A stretch of DNA of 35,984 bases from Kutzneria sp036403095 (lineage in GTDB: Bacteria; Actinomycetota; Actinomycetes; Mycobacteriales; Pseudonocardiaceae), in assembly GCA_036403095.1 (NCBI GenBank), contig DASWRQ010000089.1, positions 1-35,984 of the forward strand, read 5' to 3'. Made by a program: the position numbers and the translations under genes. Below, in pieces: positions 6,867 through 15,539 of the stretch. Below the pieces are notes generated by a model. The model did no database searches and had not been told where the DNA came from. It saw nothing but the letters and a program-made list of their open reading frames with translations. Position 1 is the first letter of the stretch. Each line of letters starts with the position of its first letter.

Positions 6867-8927
6867 ATGAGTCGGAGAACGACGCGGCTGCTGACAGCGG
6901 CAGCCGCGGCTCTGCTGGCGATCACGGTGGTGCAGGTGCCGCTGGCCGACGCCGCGCCCGCCGCCAAGCCGACCAAGGCCGACAACGCCGCGACGCCCTA
7001 CCTGGGTTGGAGCAGCTGGAGCCTGGAGTCGACGAACTATCCGGGTGTCAACCCGACCGGCCCGGCCAGCTGGCTGACCGAGGCGAACGTGATCAAGCAG
7101 ACCGATGTGGTGGCCAGCAAGCTCAAGTCGCACGGCTACGAGTACGTCAACGTGGACGCCGGCTGGCTCGGCGGCTTCGACGGCAACGCCCGTCCGCTGG
7201 CCAACGCCACCACCTTCCCGCACGGCATGAAGTACCTCGGTGACTACATCCACCGCAAGGGCCTGAAGTTCGGCGCCTACCTGGCCGTCGGCCTGGACAT
7301 CCGCGCCTACAACAACGGCAACACGCCGATCGCCGGCGCGCAGAACTGCTTCACGCGCAACCTGGTCTACTCCGACCTGCGCACCACCAACGGGTGGAAC
7401 AGCTCGTACAAGATCGACTTCAGCAATCCCTGCTCGCAGGCCTACATCAACTCCATCGCCACCGAGCTGGCCGGCTGGGGCGTCGACTTCCTGAAGCTGG
7501 ACGGCGTCGGCCCCGGCTCCTTCCAGGGCGGCGCCAACTACGACAACACCTCGGACGTCAAGGCCTGGAACACCGCGCTGGCCAGGACCGGCCGCAAGAT
7601 CCAGTTCGTCATCTCCTGGGGCCTGAGCCACCGCCAGGCCGACGTGTGGAAGGCCAACTCCAACGGCGCCCGCGTCGAGACCGACGTCGAGTGCTACTGC
7701 GACACCATCGTCACCTGGAACAACTCGGTGAAGCAGCGCTTCACCGACGTGGTGCAGTGGATCCCGGACAGCGGCCCCGGCTACTGGAACAACCTGGACT
7801 CGCTGGACGTCGGCAACGGCCAGATGGACGGCATCTCCGAGGCCGAGCGCCGGACCTACATGACGCTGTGGGCGATCGAGGCCGCTCCGCTCTACGCCGG
7901 CGACGACCTGACCAAGCTGGACCCGTACGGCCTTTCCCTGCTGACCAACGACGAGGTCATCGCGGTCGACCAGGCCGGCATCGCGGCCAAGCCGGTCGAC
8001 CAGAGCAGCCAGCAGCAGACCTGGTACGCCCGGCAGAAGGACGGCAGCTACACCGTCGCCCTGTTCAACCTCGGCGACAGCACCGCAACCGTGACCGCGA
8101 ACCTGGCCCAGCTGGGCATCAACGGCACGGCCAAGGTGCGGGACCTGTGGAGCCACAAGGATCTCGCCGCCGCCAACGGCACGGTCTCCGCCTCGCTGCC
8201 CACACACGGCTCGCGGCTGCTGAAGATCACGCCCAACGCCAAGGACAACGCGCCCAACCCGCCCGGCAACCTGCACGCCGTCGCGGCCACCGGCACCACC
8301 GCCGCCGGCAACAGCGTGACCCTGTCCTGGGACGCCTCGTACAGCGGCAACACCGCCGCCAAGAGCTACGAGGTCTACAACGGCGCCACCCGCCTGCTGA
8401 CCACCGCCGGCACCTCGGTGACCGTGGCCAGCCTGGCCCCGTCCAGCACGTTCGACTTCAGCGTGGTCGCGGTGACCAAGGACGGCAAGAAGTCCTTGCC
8501 CAGCAACAAGCTGAACCTGTCCACCGCGGACAAGAACGGCTCGATCAACTACGAGGGCGAGGCGGCGGTCAACCTCGTCACCGGCGGCGCGTCGGTCAAC
8601 GGCTGCGGTCCGTGCTCGGGCGGCAAGAAGGTCGGCAACCTCGGCGGCGCCGGCCACCTGACGTTCCCGAACGTCTGGGCGCCCAAGGACGGCACCTACC
8701 TGATGACGGTCTCCTACGTGGACGGTGACTCCGGCCGCACCGCGCAGGTGACGGTGAACGGCGTCGCGTTCCGGCTGCCGATGGCCGGCAGCAACGACAA
8801 CGACTGGGACACGCCGCAGACCGTGGTCGTGCCGATCACGCTCAAGTCCGGCGGCAGCAACGTGGTCGAGTTCAACGGCCCCACGCCGAACGACTACGTG
8901 GCCGACATCGACAAGATCACCATCTGA
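6867..8927 (+). CDS. Secreted GH27-family glycosidase with FN3 and C-terminal carbohydrate-binding-like domain
   Basis: Protein of 686 residues. A Sec signal peptide (RR start, hydrophobic AAAAALLAITVVQVPL, cleavage near ADA-AP, about residue 30) precedes a GH27 barrel starting TPYLGWSSWSLES. The nucleophile is D212 (DFLKLDGV) and the acid/base D273 (VETDVE); the 61-residue spacing equals that of human alpha-galactosidase A. A beta-sandwich follows to about 455, then an FN3 domain (about 460-553) and a CBM6/35-like domain (560-686, YEGEAAVN... VADIDKITI). Known GH27 activities are alpha-galactosidase, alpha-N-acetylgalactosaminidase and beta-L-arabinopyranosidase; the altered motifs (WSSWS, KLDG) forbid choosing. 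Ribosome site GGAG five bases before ATG. Probably trims a polysaccharide outside the cell. Confidence 0.85.
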   Translation: MSRRTTRLLTAAAAALLAITVVQVPLADAAPAAKPTKADNAATPYLGWSSWSLESTNYPGVNPTGPASWLTEANVIKQTDVVASKLKSHGYEYVNVDAGWLGGFDGNARPLANATTFPHGMKYLGDYIHRKGLKFGAYLAVGLDIRAYNNGNTPIAGAQNCFTRNLVYSDLRTTNGWNSSYKIDFSNPCSQAYINSIATELAGWGVDFLKLDGVGPGSFQGGANYDNTSDVKAWNTALARTGRKIQFVISWGLSHRQADVWKANSNGARVETDVECYCDTIVTWNNSVKQRFTDVVQWIPDSGPGYWNNLDSLDVGNGQMDGISEAERRTYMTLWAIEAAPLYAGDDLTKLDPYGLSLLTNDEVIAVDQAGIAAKPVDQSSQQQTWYARQKDGSYTVALFNLGDSTATVTANLAQLGINGTAKVRDLWSHKDLAAANGTVSASLPTHGSRLLKITPNAKDNAPNPPGNLHAVAATGTTAAGNSVTLSWDASYSGNTAAKSYEVYNGATRLLTTAGTSVTVASLAPSSTFDFSVVAVTKDGKKSLPSNKLNLSTADKNGSINYEGEAAVNLVTGGASVNGCGPCSGGKKVGNLGGAGHLTFPNVWAPKDGTYLMTVSYVDGDSGRTAQVTVNGVAFRLPMAGSNDNDWDTPQTVVVPITLKSGGSNVVEFNGPTPNDYVADIDKITI

Positions 8928-8946
8928 GTCTGAAAGGGGACATGCC

Positions 8947-9900
8947 GTGGTGACCGCGACACAGGGAACGACGACACTGCCGGTGGCGCCGGTCGCCACG
9001 GCACGTCACCGCCGTAGGATCAGGCGTGGGACCAAGCAGGGGCACCTGCCGCTGGCCCTGCTGCTGATCGCGCCGGCCGTAATCGGCTTCGCGGTGTTCT
9101 TCGCCTATCCGACGGTGCAGGGCATCTACTACAGCTTCACCGACTTCCACGTGCTCAGCGCGCCCAACTGGGTCGGGCTGGACAACTTCAAGCAGCTGCT
9201 GGGCGACGACGTCTTCTGGCACTCGCTGTGGGTCACCGTCTACTTCGTGCTGCTGTCGGTGTTCTTCGGGATCCTGATCTCGCTGGTCACCGCGGTGATC
9301 ATGCACCGGCTGACCAGGTCGACGCTGGTGCGCGGCATCGTGCTGCTGCCGTTCCTGATCTCGGGCGTGGTCGCGGCCATGACCTGGTCCTGGATGCTCG
9401 ACCCGGGGCTGGGCATCATCAACTCGTTCCTCGGCAAGCTCATCGGCCACCCGGTCCTGTTCTTCGGCGACAGCGCGCTCGCGGTGCCCTCGCTGGCCGC
9501 GATCAGCGTGTGGAAGTCCATGGGCTACAACGCGATCCTCATCTTCGCCGGCCTGCAGACCATTCCGGCCACCATCTACGAGGCCGGCCGCATCGACGGG
9601 GCCACCGAGCTCCAGATGTTCCGCCGGCTCACCGTGCCGCTGCTGCGCAACATCCTGGTGATGGTGGTGATCCTGACCGTCATCGGCTCCTTCCAGGTGT
9701 TCGACATCGTGCAGGTCACCACCAAGGGCGGCCCGCAGAACGCATCGCTGGTGCTGCAGATGTACATCTACAACAAGGCTTTCAGCCAGTTCGACTTCGG
9801 TTACGCGGCAACGATGTCGCTGGCCCTGTTCGCGATGCTGATCGCGATCACCTTCACCCAGCTCAAGATGACCCGCGCCAGCGAGTCCGACCTCAACTGA
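8947..9900 (+). CDS. CUT1 sugar ABC transporter permease (MalF-like)
   Basis: Protein of 317 residues. A basic cytoplasmic N-terminus (ARHRRRIRRGTKQG) leads into six expected membrane segments, the first LPLALLLIAPAVIGFAVFF. The EAA loop is EAGRIDGATELQMFRRLTVP, the docking site for the transport ATPase. GTG start (a second GTG follows) with AAGGGGA six bases upstream; an ATG at 8942 is out of frame. It forms the heterodimeric channel with the next gene and lies 19 bases after the GH27 gene. It imports oligosaccharides captured by the lipoprotein encoded at 14154. Confidence 0.9.
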   Translation: MVTATQGTTTLPVAPVATARHRRRIRRGTKQGHLPLALLLIAPAVIGFAVFFAYPTVQGIYYSFTDFHVLSAPNWVGLDNFKQLLGDDVFWHSLWVTVYFVLLSVFFGILISLVTAVIMHRLTRSTLVRGIVLLPFLISGVVAAMTWSWMLDPGLGIINSFLGKLIGHPVLFFGDSALAVPSLAAISVWKSMGYNAILIFAGLQTIPATIYEAGRIDGATELQMFRRLTVPLLRNILVMVVILTVIGSFQVFDIVQVTTKGGPQNASLVLQMYIYNKAFSQFDFGYAATMSLALFAMLIAITFTQLKMTRASESDLN

Positions 9901-9929
9901 CCTGACTCGACTTGGGAGGAGCTGCCGCC

Positions 9930-10826
9930 GTGGCGACCCGTTCCGTCACCGCCCGACCCTCGGTCGGTCGCGTGCTGGCCTGGATCTACCTGGCCGTGAT
10001 CATCGTGGTGACGCTGTTCCCGTTCTACTGGATCCTGCGCACCGCGCTGTCCAACAACTTCGCCCTGCACACCGATGCCGGCTCGCTGCTGCCGGTTGAC
10101 TTCACGCTCGGCGCGTTCAAGCGCGCGCTCGGGCTGGCCACGGTGGCCGAGGCGCAGGCCGAAGGCGGCTCCGGCGCGTCCCTGAACACCGGGCTGTACC
10201 TGCGCAACTCGGTGATCTACGCCGGCGTGCAGACCGCGCTGGTGGTGTTCTGCTCGGCCACCGCCGCCTACGCCTTCTCCCGCCTGCGCTGGCGCGGCCG
10301 GGAGGTCGTGTTCTCCGTCCTGTTGTGCGCGTTGATGGTGCCGGCCATCTTCACCCTGATCCCGAACTTCGTCACGGTGAAGAACCTGGGCCTGACCAAC
10401 AGCTTCGCCGGCATGATCCTGCCCGGCGCGTTCTTCTCCGCGTTCAACATCTTCTTCCTGCGGCAGTTCATGCTCGGCCTGTCCACCGAGGTCGAGGAGG
10501 CGGCGACCATCGACGGCGCCGGCCCGCTGCGGGTGTTCTTCCGGATCGTGCTGCCGATGTGCGTGGCGCCGATCGCCACGCTGTGCCTGCTGACGTTCAT
10601 CAACACCTGGAACGACTACTTCTGGCCGCTGATGGTGACCAGCGACGAGAGTGTGCGGCCGCTGACCCTGGCGCTGGCGGTGTTCAAGCAGGCCTCGCCC
10701 AACACCGCGGTGGACTGGGCCGGCCTGATGGCGGCCACGCTGATCGCCGCGGCCCCGATGCTGCTGCTGTTCGTGGTGTTCGGCCGGCGCATCGTCAACT
10801 CCATCGGCTTCACCGGGATCAAATGA
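9930..10826 (+). CDS. CUT1 sugar ABC transporter permease (MalG-like)
   Basis: Protein of 298 residues from GTG 9930, chosen because GGGAGGAG (9914-9921) is eight bases upstream; an in-frame TTG at 9912 is the alternative. The first membrane segment is VLAWIYLAVIIVVTLFPFYWIL; a long periplasmic loop carries LHTDAGSLLPVDFTLGAF. The EAA loop EEAATIDGAGPLRVFFRIVL is clear. It pairs with the MalF-like permease. Its TGA overlaps the ATG of the GH95 gene (ATGA at 10823-10826), so transport and hydrolysis genes are translationally coupled. The locus encodes no ATP-binding subunit. Confidence 0.9.
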   Translation: MATRSVTARPSVGRVLAWIYLAVIIVVTLFPFYWILRTALSNNFALHTDAGSLLPVDFTLGAFKRALGLATVAEAQAEGGSGASLNTGLYLRNSVIYAGVQTALVVFCSATAAYAFSRLRWRGREVVFSVLLCALMVPAIFTLIPNFVTVKNLGLTNSFAGMILPGAFFSAFNIFFLRQFMLGLSTEVEEAATIDGAGPLRVFFRIVLPMCVAPIATLCLLTFINTWNDYFWPLMVTSDESVRPLTLALAVFKQASPNTAVDWAGLMAATLIAAAPMLLLFVVFGRRIVNSIGFTGIK

Positions 10827-13186
10827 TGCGACACGACGACTTGGTGCTCTCCTGGCCGCGGCCGGCGGGGGAGTGGATCGAGGCCGCGCCGGTGGGCAAC
10901 GGCCGGCTAGGCGCCATGGTGTTCGGCGGCCCGGGGCGGACCCGCTTGCAGGTCAACGACTCCACGGTCTGGTCCGGCACGCCGCACGGCCCGGCCGGCG
11001 GCCTCGCCGACGTGCTGGCCAAGGGCGCGGGACCGGCAAGACTCGCTGAAGTGCGCGAAGCGATTCGTGCCGGCGACCACCGGACCGCGGAACGGCTGCT
11101 GATGTCGTTCGAGGGCCCGTACAGCCAGGAGTTCCTGCCGTTCGCCGACCTCTGGCTGACGCTGGGGGAGGGGAGCCTGCAAACCAGGACTCTCAACCTG
11201 GACAACGGTGTCGCGCACGAGTTCCTGACCGTGGACGGCCACGAGGTGGAGCGCTCGGTCTGGGCCAGCCACCCGGCCGGCGTGCTCTGCGTCAGCATCA
11301 CCGGGCGCACGGACATCCGGCTGGAGCTGGATTCCCCGCTGAAAGCCGTGCACAAACTGCTGCGGGACAACGGGTTCGAGCTCGGCGTGGAAATACCGGT
11401 CGACGGCGCGCCCGAGCACGAGCCGCAGGTCGAGGTGCCGCTGCGCTATGCCGACGCCCCGATCGACGACTACGACCCGTTCGGCGCGGTCGTCGTGCAG
11501 ATCGACACCGATGGTCAAGTGTCCACAACGGATGATCAACTTGTGGTGACCGGCTCGACCAAGGCGTTGATCGTGCTCGGCACGTCCACGGCGGCCAGGG
11601 ATGGCTGGGAGGAGCGAGCGGCCAGGACTCGCACGGAGCATTTGAGCGCCGCGGGCGAGCGAGTGTCCGCAGCGCTGGCCCGGGATGCCGAAACCCTGCT
11701 GCGCGAGCACGATGCCGACCTCCGGCAGCTGCTGGGCGGCACCTCGCTGCGCATCGGCCGTCAGGTCGACGGCCCGATCGACGTGGCCGAAGACGTGCTC
11801 TCCGGCCGCGACGAGCAGCTGACCGCGACCGTGATGTTCCAATATGGACGGTACCTGCTGGCCTCGTCCTCGCGACCGGGCAGCGGCCCGCCGGCCAACC
11901 TCCAGGGCATCTGGAACGAGGACCTGCGGCCGGCCTGGTCGTCCAACTACACGGTCAACATCAACACCGAGATGAACTACTGGCCGGCCGAGGTGACCGG
12001 GCTGGCCGAGTGCCACCTGCCGCTGATCGACCTGTTGGACAAGATGGCGGCCAACGGCACGGACGTGGCCCGCGAGCTGTACGGGACGCGCGGCTGGGTC
12101 ACCCACCACAACACCGACATGTGGGGCTGGTCGCTGCCGGTCGGCATGGGCCACGGCAACCCGTCCTGGGCGATCTGGCAGATGGGCGGCGCCTGGCTCG
12201 TCCAGCACGCCTGGGACCACTACGAATTCACCGGTGACACCGAGTTCCTGCGCGACCGGGCCTGGCCGCTGCTGCGTGGCTGCGCCGAGTTCTGCCTCGA
12301 CTGGCTGGTCGAGGGCGACGGCCAGTTGGACACCATTCCGTCAACCTCGCCGGAGAACCTGTTTCTGGTCAACGGAAAGCCGGAATCGCTGTCCTGGTCG
12401 TCCACCATGGACATCGCGCTGATCAGGGCCGTCTTCACCCGGTGCCTGGACACCGCAAGGACTCTGGGCATCGACGACTTGATGCTGGCCGAGATCGAGA
12501 AAGCGTTGCCGAGGTTGCGGCCGCCGGCCGTCACCGCGGGCGGCTGGCTCCAGGAGTGGGTCGAGGACCTGCCGGAGGAGGACCCGAAGCACCGGCACAT
12601 GTCCCAGCTGGTGACGGTGTATCCATTGGGGCAGATCGATCCGGAGACGACGCCGGAGCTGGCCGAGGCGGCGGTGAACCTGATGGACCGCCGCGGCAAC
12701 GGGGCCATGGGCTGGTCGTGGGCGTGGAAGATCGCGCTCCGGGCCCGGCTCGGCGACGGCGAGACCGCGCGGTCGCTGCTGCTGGAGGCGACCCGGGCGT
12801 TGGGCTTCGACTGGGGCGTCAACGCCCCGACCGACGGCTCGCAGTGGGGCGGCCTGCTGCCCAATCTGTTCAGCTCGCACCCGCCGTTCCAGATCGACGG
12901 CAACTACGGCTTCCCGGCCGGTATCGCGGAAATGCTGGTGCAGAGCCACAACGGCGTGATCCGGGTGCTGCCGGCGCTGCCGAGCAGCTGGCCCAGCGGC
13001 GCCCTGACCGGCGTGCGTTGCCGGGGTGGCCTGGCCGCCGACATCACGTGGCGGGACGGATCCCTGGCCACGCTGAGCATCCGCCGGCTGACCGGCGATC
13101 CACATCGGACGGTCACCGTCGCCTTCGACGGCCGCCGCGAGGAGTTCACGCTCGCGGTCGGCGAGGAGAGGCGGCTGGCGTGCTAG
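10823..13186 (+). CDS. GH95 alpha-L-fucosidase or alpha-L-galactosidase (intracellular)
   Basis: Protein of 787 residues, normal for GH95, without signal peptide. The N-terminal sandwich domain starts LSWPRPAGEWIEAAPVGNGR. The inverting active site is present: N379 and N381 in NINTEMNYWPAE (compare N421 and N423 of Bifidobacterium bifidum AfcA), general acid E511 in PSTSPEN (E566) and D692 in QIDGNYG (D766). GH95 enzymes mainly remove alpha-1,2-linked L-fucose, for example from xyloglucan side chains, though some act on L-galactose. The start may be ATG 10823 or 10826. It overlaps the permease by four bases and the esterase by seven. Being cytoplasmic, it should act on imported oligosaccharides. 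Confidence 0.9.
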   Translation: MMRHDDLVLSWPRPAGEWIEAAPVGNGRLGAMVFGGPGRTRLQVNDSTVWSGTPHGPAGGLADVLAKGAGPARLAEVREAIRAGDHRTAERLLMSFEGPYSQEFLPFADLWLTLGEGSLQTRTLNLDNGVAHEFLTVDGHEVERSVWASHPAGVLCVSITGRTDIRLELDSPLKAVHKLLRDNGFELGVEIPVDGAPEHEPQVEVPLRYADAPIDDYDPFGAVVVQIDTDGQVSTTDDQLVVTGSTKALIVLGTSTAARDGWEERAARTRTEHLSAAGERVSAALARDAETLLREHDADLRQLLGGTSLRIGRQVDGPIDVAEDVLSGRDEQLTATVMFQYGRYLLASSSRPGSGPPANLQGIWNEDLRPAWSSNYTVNINTEMNYWPAEVTGLAECHLPLIDLLDKMAANGTDVARELYGTRGWVTHHNTDMWGWSLPVGMGHGNPSWAIWQMGGAWLVQHAWDHYEFTGDTEFLRDRAWPLLRGCAEFCLDWLVEGDGQLDTIPSTSPENLFLVNGKPESLSWSSTMDIALIRAVFTRCLDTARTLGIDDLMLAEIEKALPRLRPPAVTAGGWLQEWVEDLPEEDPKHRHMSQLVTVYPLGQIDPETTPELAEAAVNLMDRRGNGAMGWSWAWKIALRARLGDGETARSLLLEATRALGFDWGVNAPTDGSQWGGLLPNLFSSHPPFQIDGNYGFPAGIAEMLVQSHNGVIRVLPALPSSWPSGALTGVRCRGGLAADITWRDGSLATLSIRRLTGDPHRTVTVAFDGRREEFTLAVGEERRLAC

Positions 13187-14154
13187 ACGTGTGGGAGTAC
13201 CGCAGCGCCTACCAGGAGCCGGCGGACTTCGACGACTTCTGGGGCGCGACCCTGGCCGAGGCCCGGCAGTTTCCCCTTGATGTCACGGTCACGCCGGTGC
13301 CGACGCACCTGGTCACGGTCGAGGTGTTCGACGTGACATACCCGGGCTTCGGCGGCCACCCCATCCGGGCCTGGCTGCGGCTGCCCAAGCAGCGCACCGG
13401 AAAACTGCCGGCGGTCGTGCAGTTCCACGGCTACTCCAGCGGCCGCGGCGCGGCGGTGGAGGACCTCCTGTGGTCGTCGGCCGGCTACGCCCACCTGTTC
13501 ATGGACGTCCGCGGGCAGGGCGGCGACTGGGCCGGCGGCGACACGCCCGATCCGGTCGGCAGCGGCCCGGCCTACCCGGGATTTCTCACCCGGGGCATCG
13601 ACAACCGCGACGACTACTTCTACCGTCGCGTCTACACCGACGCGGTGCGCGCGGTGGACACCGTGCGCGGCTTCGACTTCGTCGACTCCGAGCGGGTCGC
13701 GGTGATCGGCAACAGCCAGGGCGCGGGCATCGCGCTGGCCGCCGCCGGGCTGGTGCCGGACATCGCCGCGGGTCACTTCCAGGCCCCGTTCCTGGCCGAC
13801 ATCCAGCAGTCGACCCGCACGGTGCGCACCTTTCCGTACGAGGAGATCACCAAATACCTGGCCGTCCACCGCGACAGCGTGGACCGGGTGTGGCAGACGC
13901 TGGCCTACTTCGACGCCATCGCCTTCGCCCGCCGGGCCGGGGCGCCGGCGTGGTTCTCGGCCGGCCGGCTCGACGACGTCGTGCCGGCGCAAGCGGTTTT
14001 CGGCGCCTACCACGAGTACTGGGGACCCAAGCAGCTCCGGCTGTGGGAGCACAACGGACACGAGGCAGGTGGCGCCGAAGACCTGGCGATCGCCCTGTCC
14101 GCGTTCGCCGGCGTCCTGCACTCGGGCCGTCCCACCGAAACGAGGAATAGCTGA
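13180..14154 (+). CDS. Acetyl xylan esterase / cephalosporin-C deacetylase family (AXE1) esterase
   Basis: Protein of 324 residues, the usual AXE1 length, no signal peptide. The alpha/beta-hydrolase triad is S179 (VIGNSQGAG), D265 (RLDDVVP) and H294 (HNGHEAG), close to S181, D269 and H298 of the Bacillus subtilis enzyme. Upstream are VVQFHGYSSGRG (oxyanion region) and MDVRGQGGDW. The nucleophile elbow reads GNSQGA rather than the more usual GGSQGG. GTG 13180 was chosen since it gives the family N-terminus DVWEYRSAYQEPADFDDFW; it overlaps the GH95 stop by seven bases. It removes O-acetyl groups from sugars of imported oligosaccharides, by family knowledge and context. Confidence 0.88.
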   Translation: MLDVWEYRSAYQEPADFDDFWGATLAEARQFPLDVTVTPVPTHLVTVEVFDVTYPGFGGHPIRAWLRLPKQRTGKLPAVVQFHGYSSGRGAAVEDLLWSSAGYAHLFMDVRGQGGDWAGGDTPDPVGSGPAYPGFLTRGIDNRDDYFYRRVYTDAVRAVDTVRGFDFVDSERVAVIGNSQGAGIALAAAGLVPDIAAGHFQAPFLADIQQSTRTVRTFPYEEITKYLAVHRDSVDRVWQTLAYFDAIAFARRAGAPAWFSAGRLDDVVPAQAVFGAYHEYWGPKQLRLWEHNGHEAGGAEDLAIALSAFAGVLHSGRPTETRNS

Positions 14155-15515
14155 TGATGAGAAAGCTGCTGGCGGCCGCGCTGGCGTCCGCGTCCGTCGT
14201 CGCCCTGTCGGCCTGCGGCAGCTCCGGCGCGGGGTCGTCGACCGGCACGGTCAACTGGTGGACCTGGGACGACAAGCAGGCCGCCGCCTACCAGTCGTGC
14301 GCGACCGCGTTCGAGAAGGCCAATCCCGGCGTCACCGTGAAGATCTCGCAGTACGCGGTGGACGACTACTTCACCAAGCTGACCGCCGGCTTCGTCGCCG
14401 GCACCGCGCCGGACGCCTTCCAGAACTCGGTGCAGTTCTTCCAGGCCTACGCCTCGCAGCACCAGCTGCTGCCGCTGGACGACCTGATCAGCAAGACCAA
14501 CTTCGACCTGAAGAAGTTCTCGGTCGGCACCGGCGCCTGGAAGTTCACCGACGGCAAGCAGTACGCGCTGCCGCTGGACTGGGCCGCCGCCGCGATCTTC
14601 TACAACACCGACGCGGTCACGAAGGCCGGCTACACGGCCAAGGACGTCGAGAACCTGAACTGGAACCCGGACAACGGCGGCACCTTCGACAAGATGGTGG
14701 CGCACCTGACCGTGGACGCCAGCGGCAAGCGCGGTGACGAGGCCGGCTTCGACAAGGCGCACGTCGCCACCTACGGCATGGGCCAGCTGGCGGCCAAGGA
14801 CTTCATCGGCCAGACCACCTGGAACTCGTTCCTGGCCACCACCGGCTGGCGGCAGGGCGACAAGCCGCAGTGGCCGACGAAGTTCAACTACGACGACCCG
14901 AACTTCGCCAAGACCATGAAGTACATCAAGTCGCTGACCGACCGCGGCTTCGCACCGAAGATCAACTCCTTCAGCGCCGGCGGCGGCACCGCCACCATCA
15001 GCGACGTGGACCTGATGGGCACCAACAAGATCGCCATGGAGACCGCGGGCTCGTGGGAGGCCGCGACCTTCGCCAAGCTGCCCGGCGTCAAGGTGGGCAT
15101 CGCCCCGACCGTGCTCGGCCCGGACGGCAAGACACGCTCGCAGCTGTCCAACTCCAACGGCAACAACATCTGGGCCGGCACCAAGAACCCCGACCTGACC
15201 TGGAAGTGGGTCTCGTACATGGGTTCCGAGGAGTGCCAGGCCAGCGCCGGCGCGTCCGGCTCGTTCTTCCCGTCGATCCCGGCGGCGATGGACAAGGCCG
15301 CGGCCGAGGTGCAGAAGTCGGGCGTCGACCTGTCCGTGTTCACCAAGGCGCTCAAGGACGGCACGCTCTACGGCGCGCCGGCCTACGCCAACGGCGCCGA
15401 CCTCCAGCAGACGCTGGAGCCGCTGTTCGAGGCGTACTTCAGCGGCAGCCGCGGCGACGACGTGTTCGCCGAGATGACGCAGAAGGCCAAGGAAATCCTC
15501 AACAAGCAGAACTGA
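14154..15515 (+). CDS. Extracellular sugar-binding lipoprotein (CUT1 ABC transporter)
   Basis: Protein of 453 residues. A lipoprotein signal ends in the lipobox LSAC with the lipidated C21, followed by a GSSGAGSSTG linker. The mature part begins VNWWTWDDKQAAAYQSCATA and contains VKISQYAVDDYFTKLTAGFV and APDAFQNSVQFF, typical of MalE-like solute-binding proteins. It captures the oligosaccharide at the outer face and delivers it to the two permeases. Its position behind the permeases and two hydrolases is unusual. The ATG overlaps the esterase TGA by one base (ATG 14157 is an alternative), with GAGG upstream at about ten bases. Ligand unknown. Confidence 0.9.
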   Translation: MMRKLLAAALASASVVALSACGSSGAGSSTGTVNWWTWDDKQAAAYQSCATAFEKANPGVTVKISQYAVDDYFTKLTAGFVAGTAPDAFQNSVQFFQAYASQHQLLPLDDLISKTNFDLKKFSVGTGAWKFTDGKQYALPLDWAAAAIFYNTDAVTKAGYTAKDVENLNWNPDNGGTFDKMVAHLTVDASGKRGDEAGFDKAHVATYGMGQLAAKDFIGQTTWNSFLATTGWRQGDKPQWPTKFNYDDPNFAKTMKYIKSLTDRGFAPKINSFSAGGGTATISDVDLMGTNKIAMETAGSWEAATFAKLPGVKVGIAPTVLGPDGKTRSQLSNSNGNNIWAGTKNPDLTWKWVSYMGSEECQASAGASGSFFPSIPAAMDKAAAEVQKSGVDLSVFTKALKDGTLYGAPAYANGADLQQTLEPLFEAYFSGSRGDDVFAEMTQKAKEILNKQN

Positions 15516-15539
15516 TCCGTACTGACAGGGGTGACGTGA

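Noticed and set aside
6825..8999. Very long open frame (over 700 codons) on the minus strand
   Set aside because: It is antisense to the well-supported GH27 gene. Its V/G/R/H-rich composition is what GC-rich third positions produce; no domain is visible.
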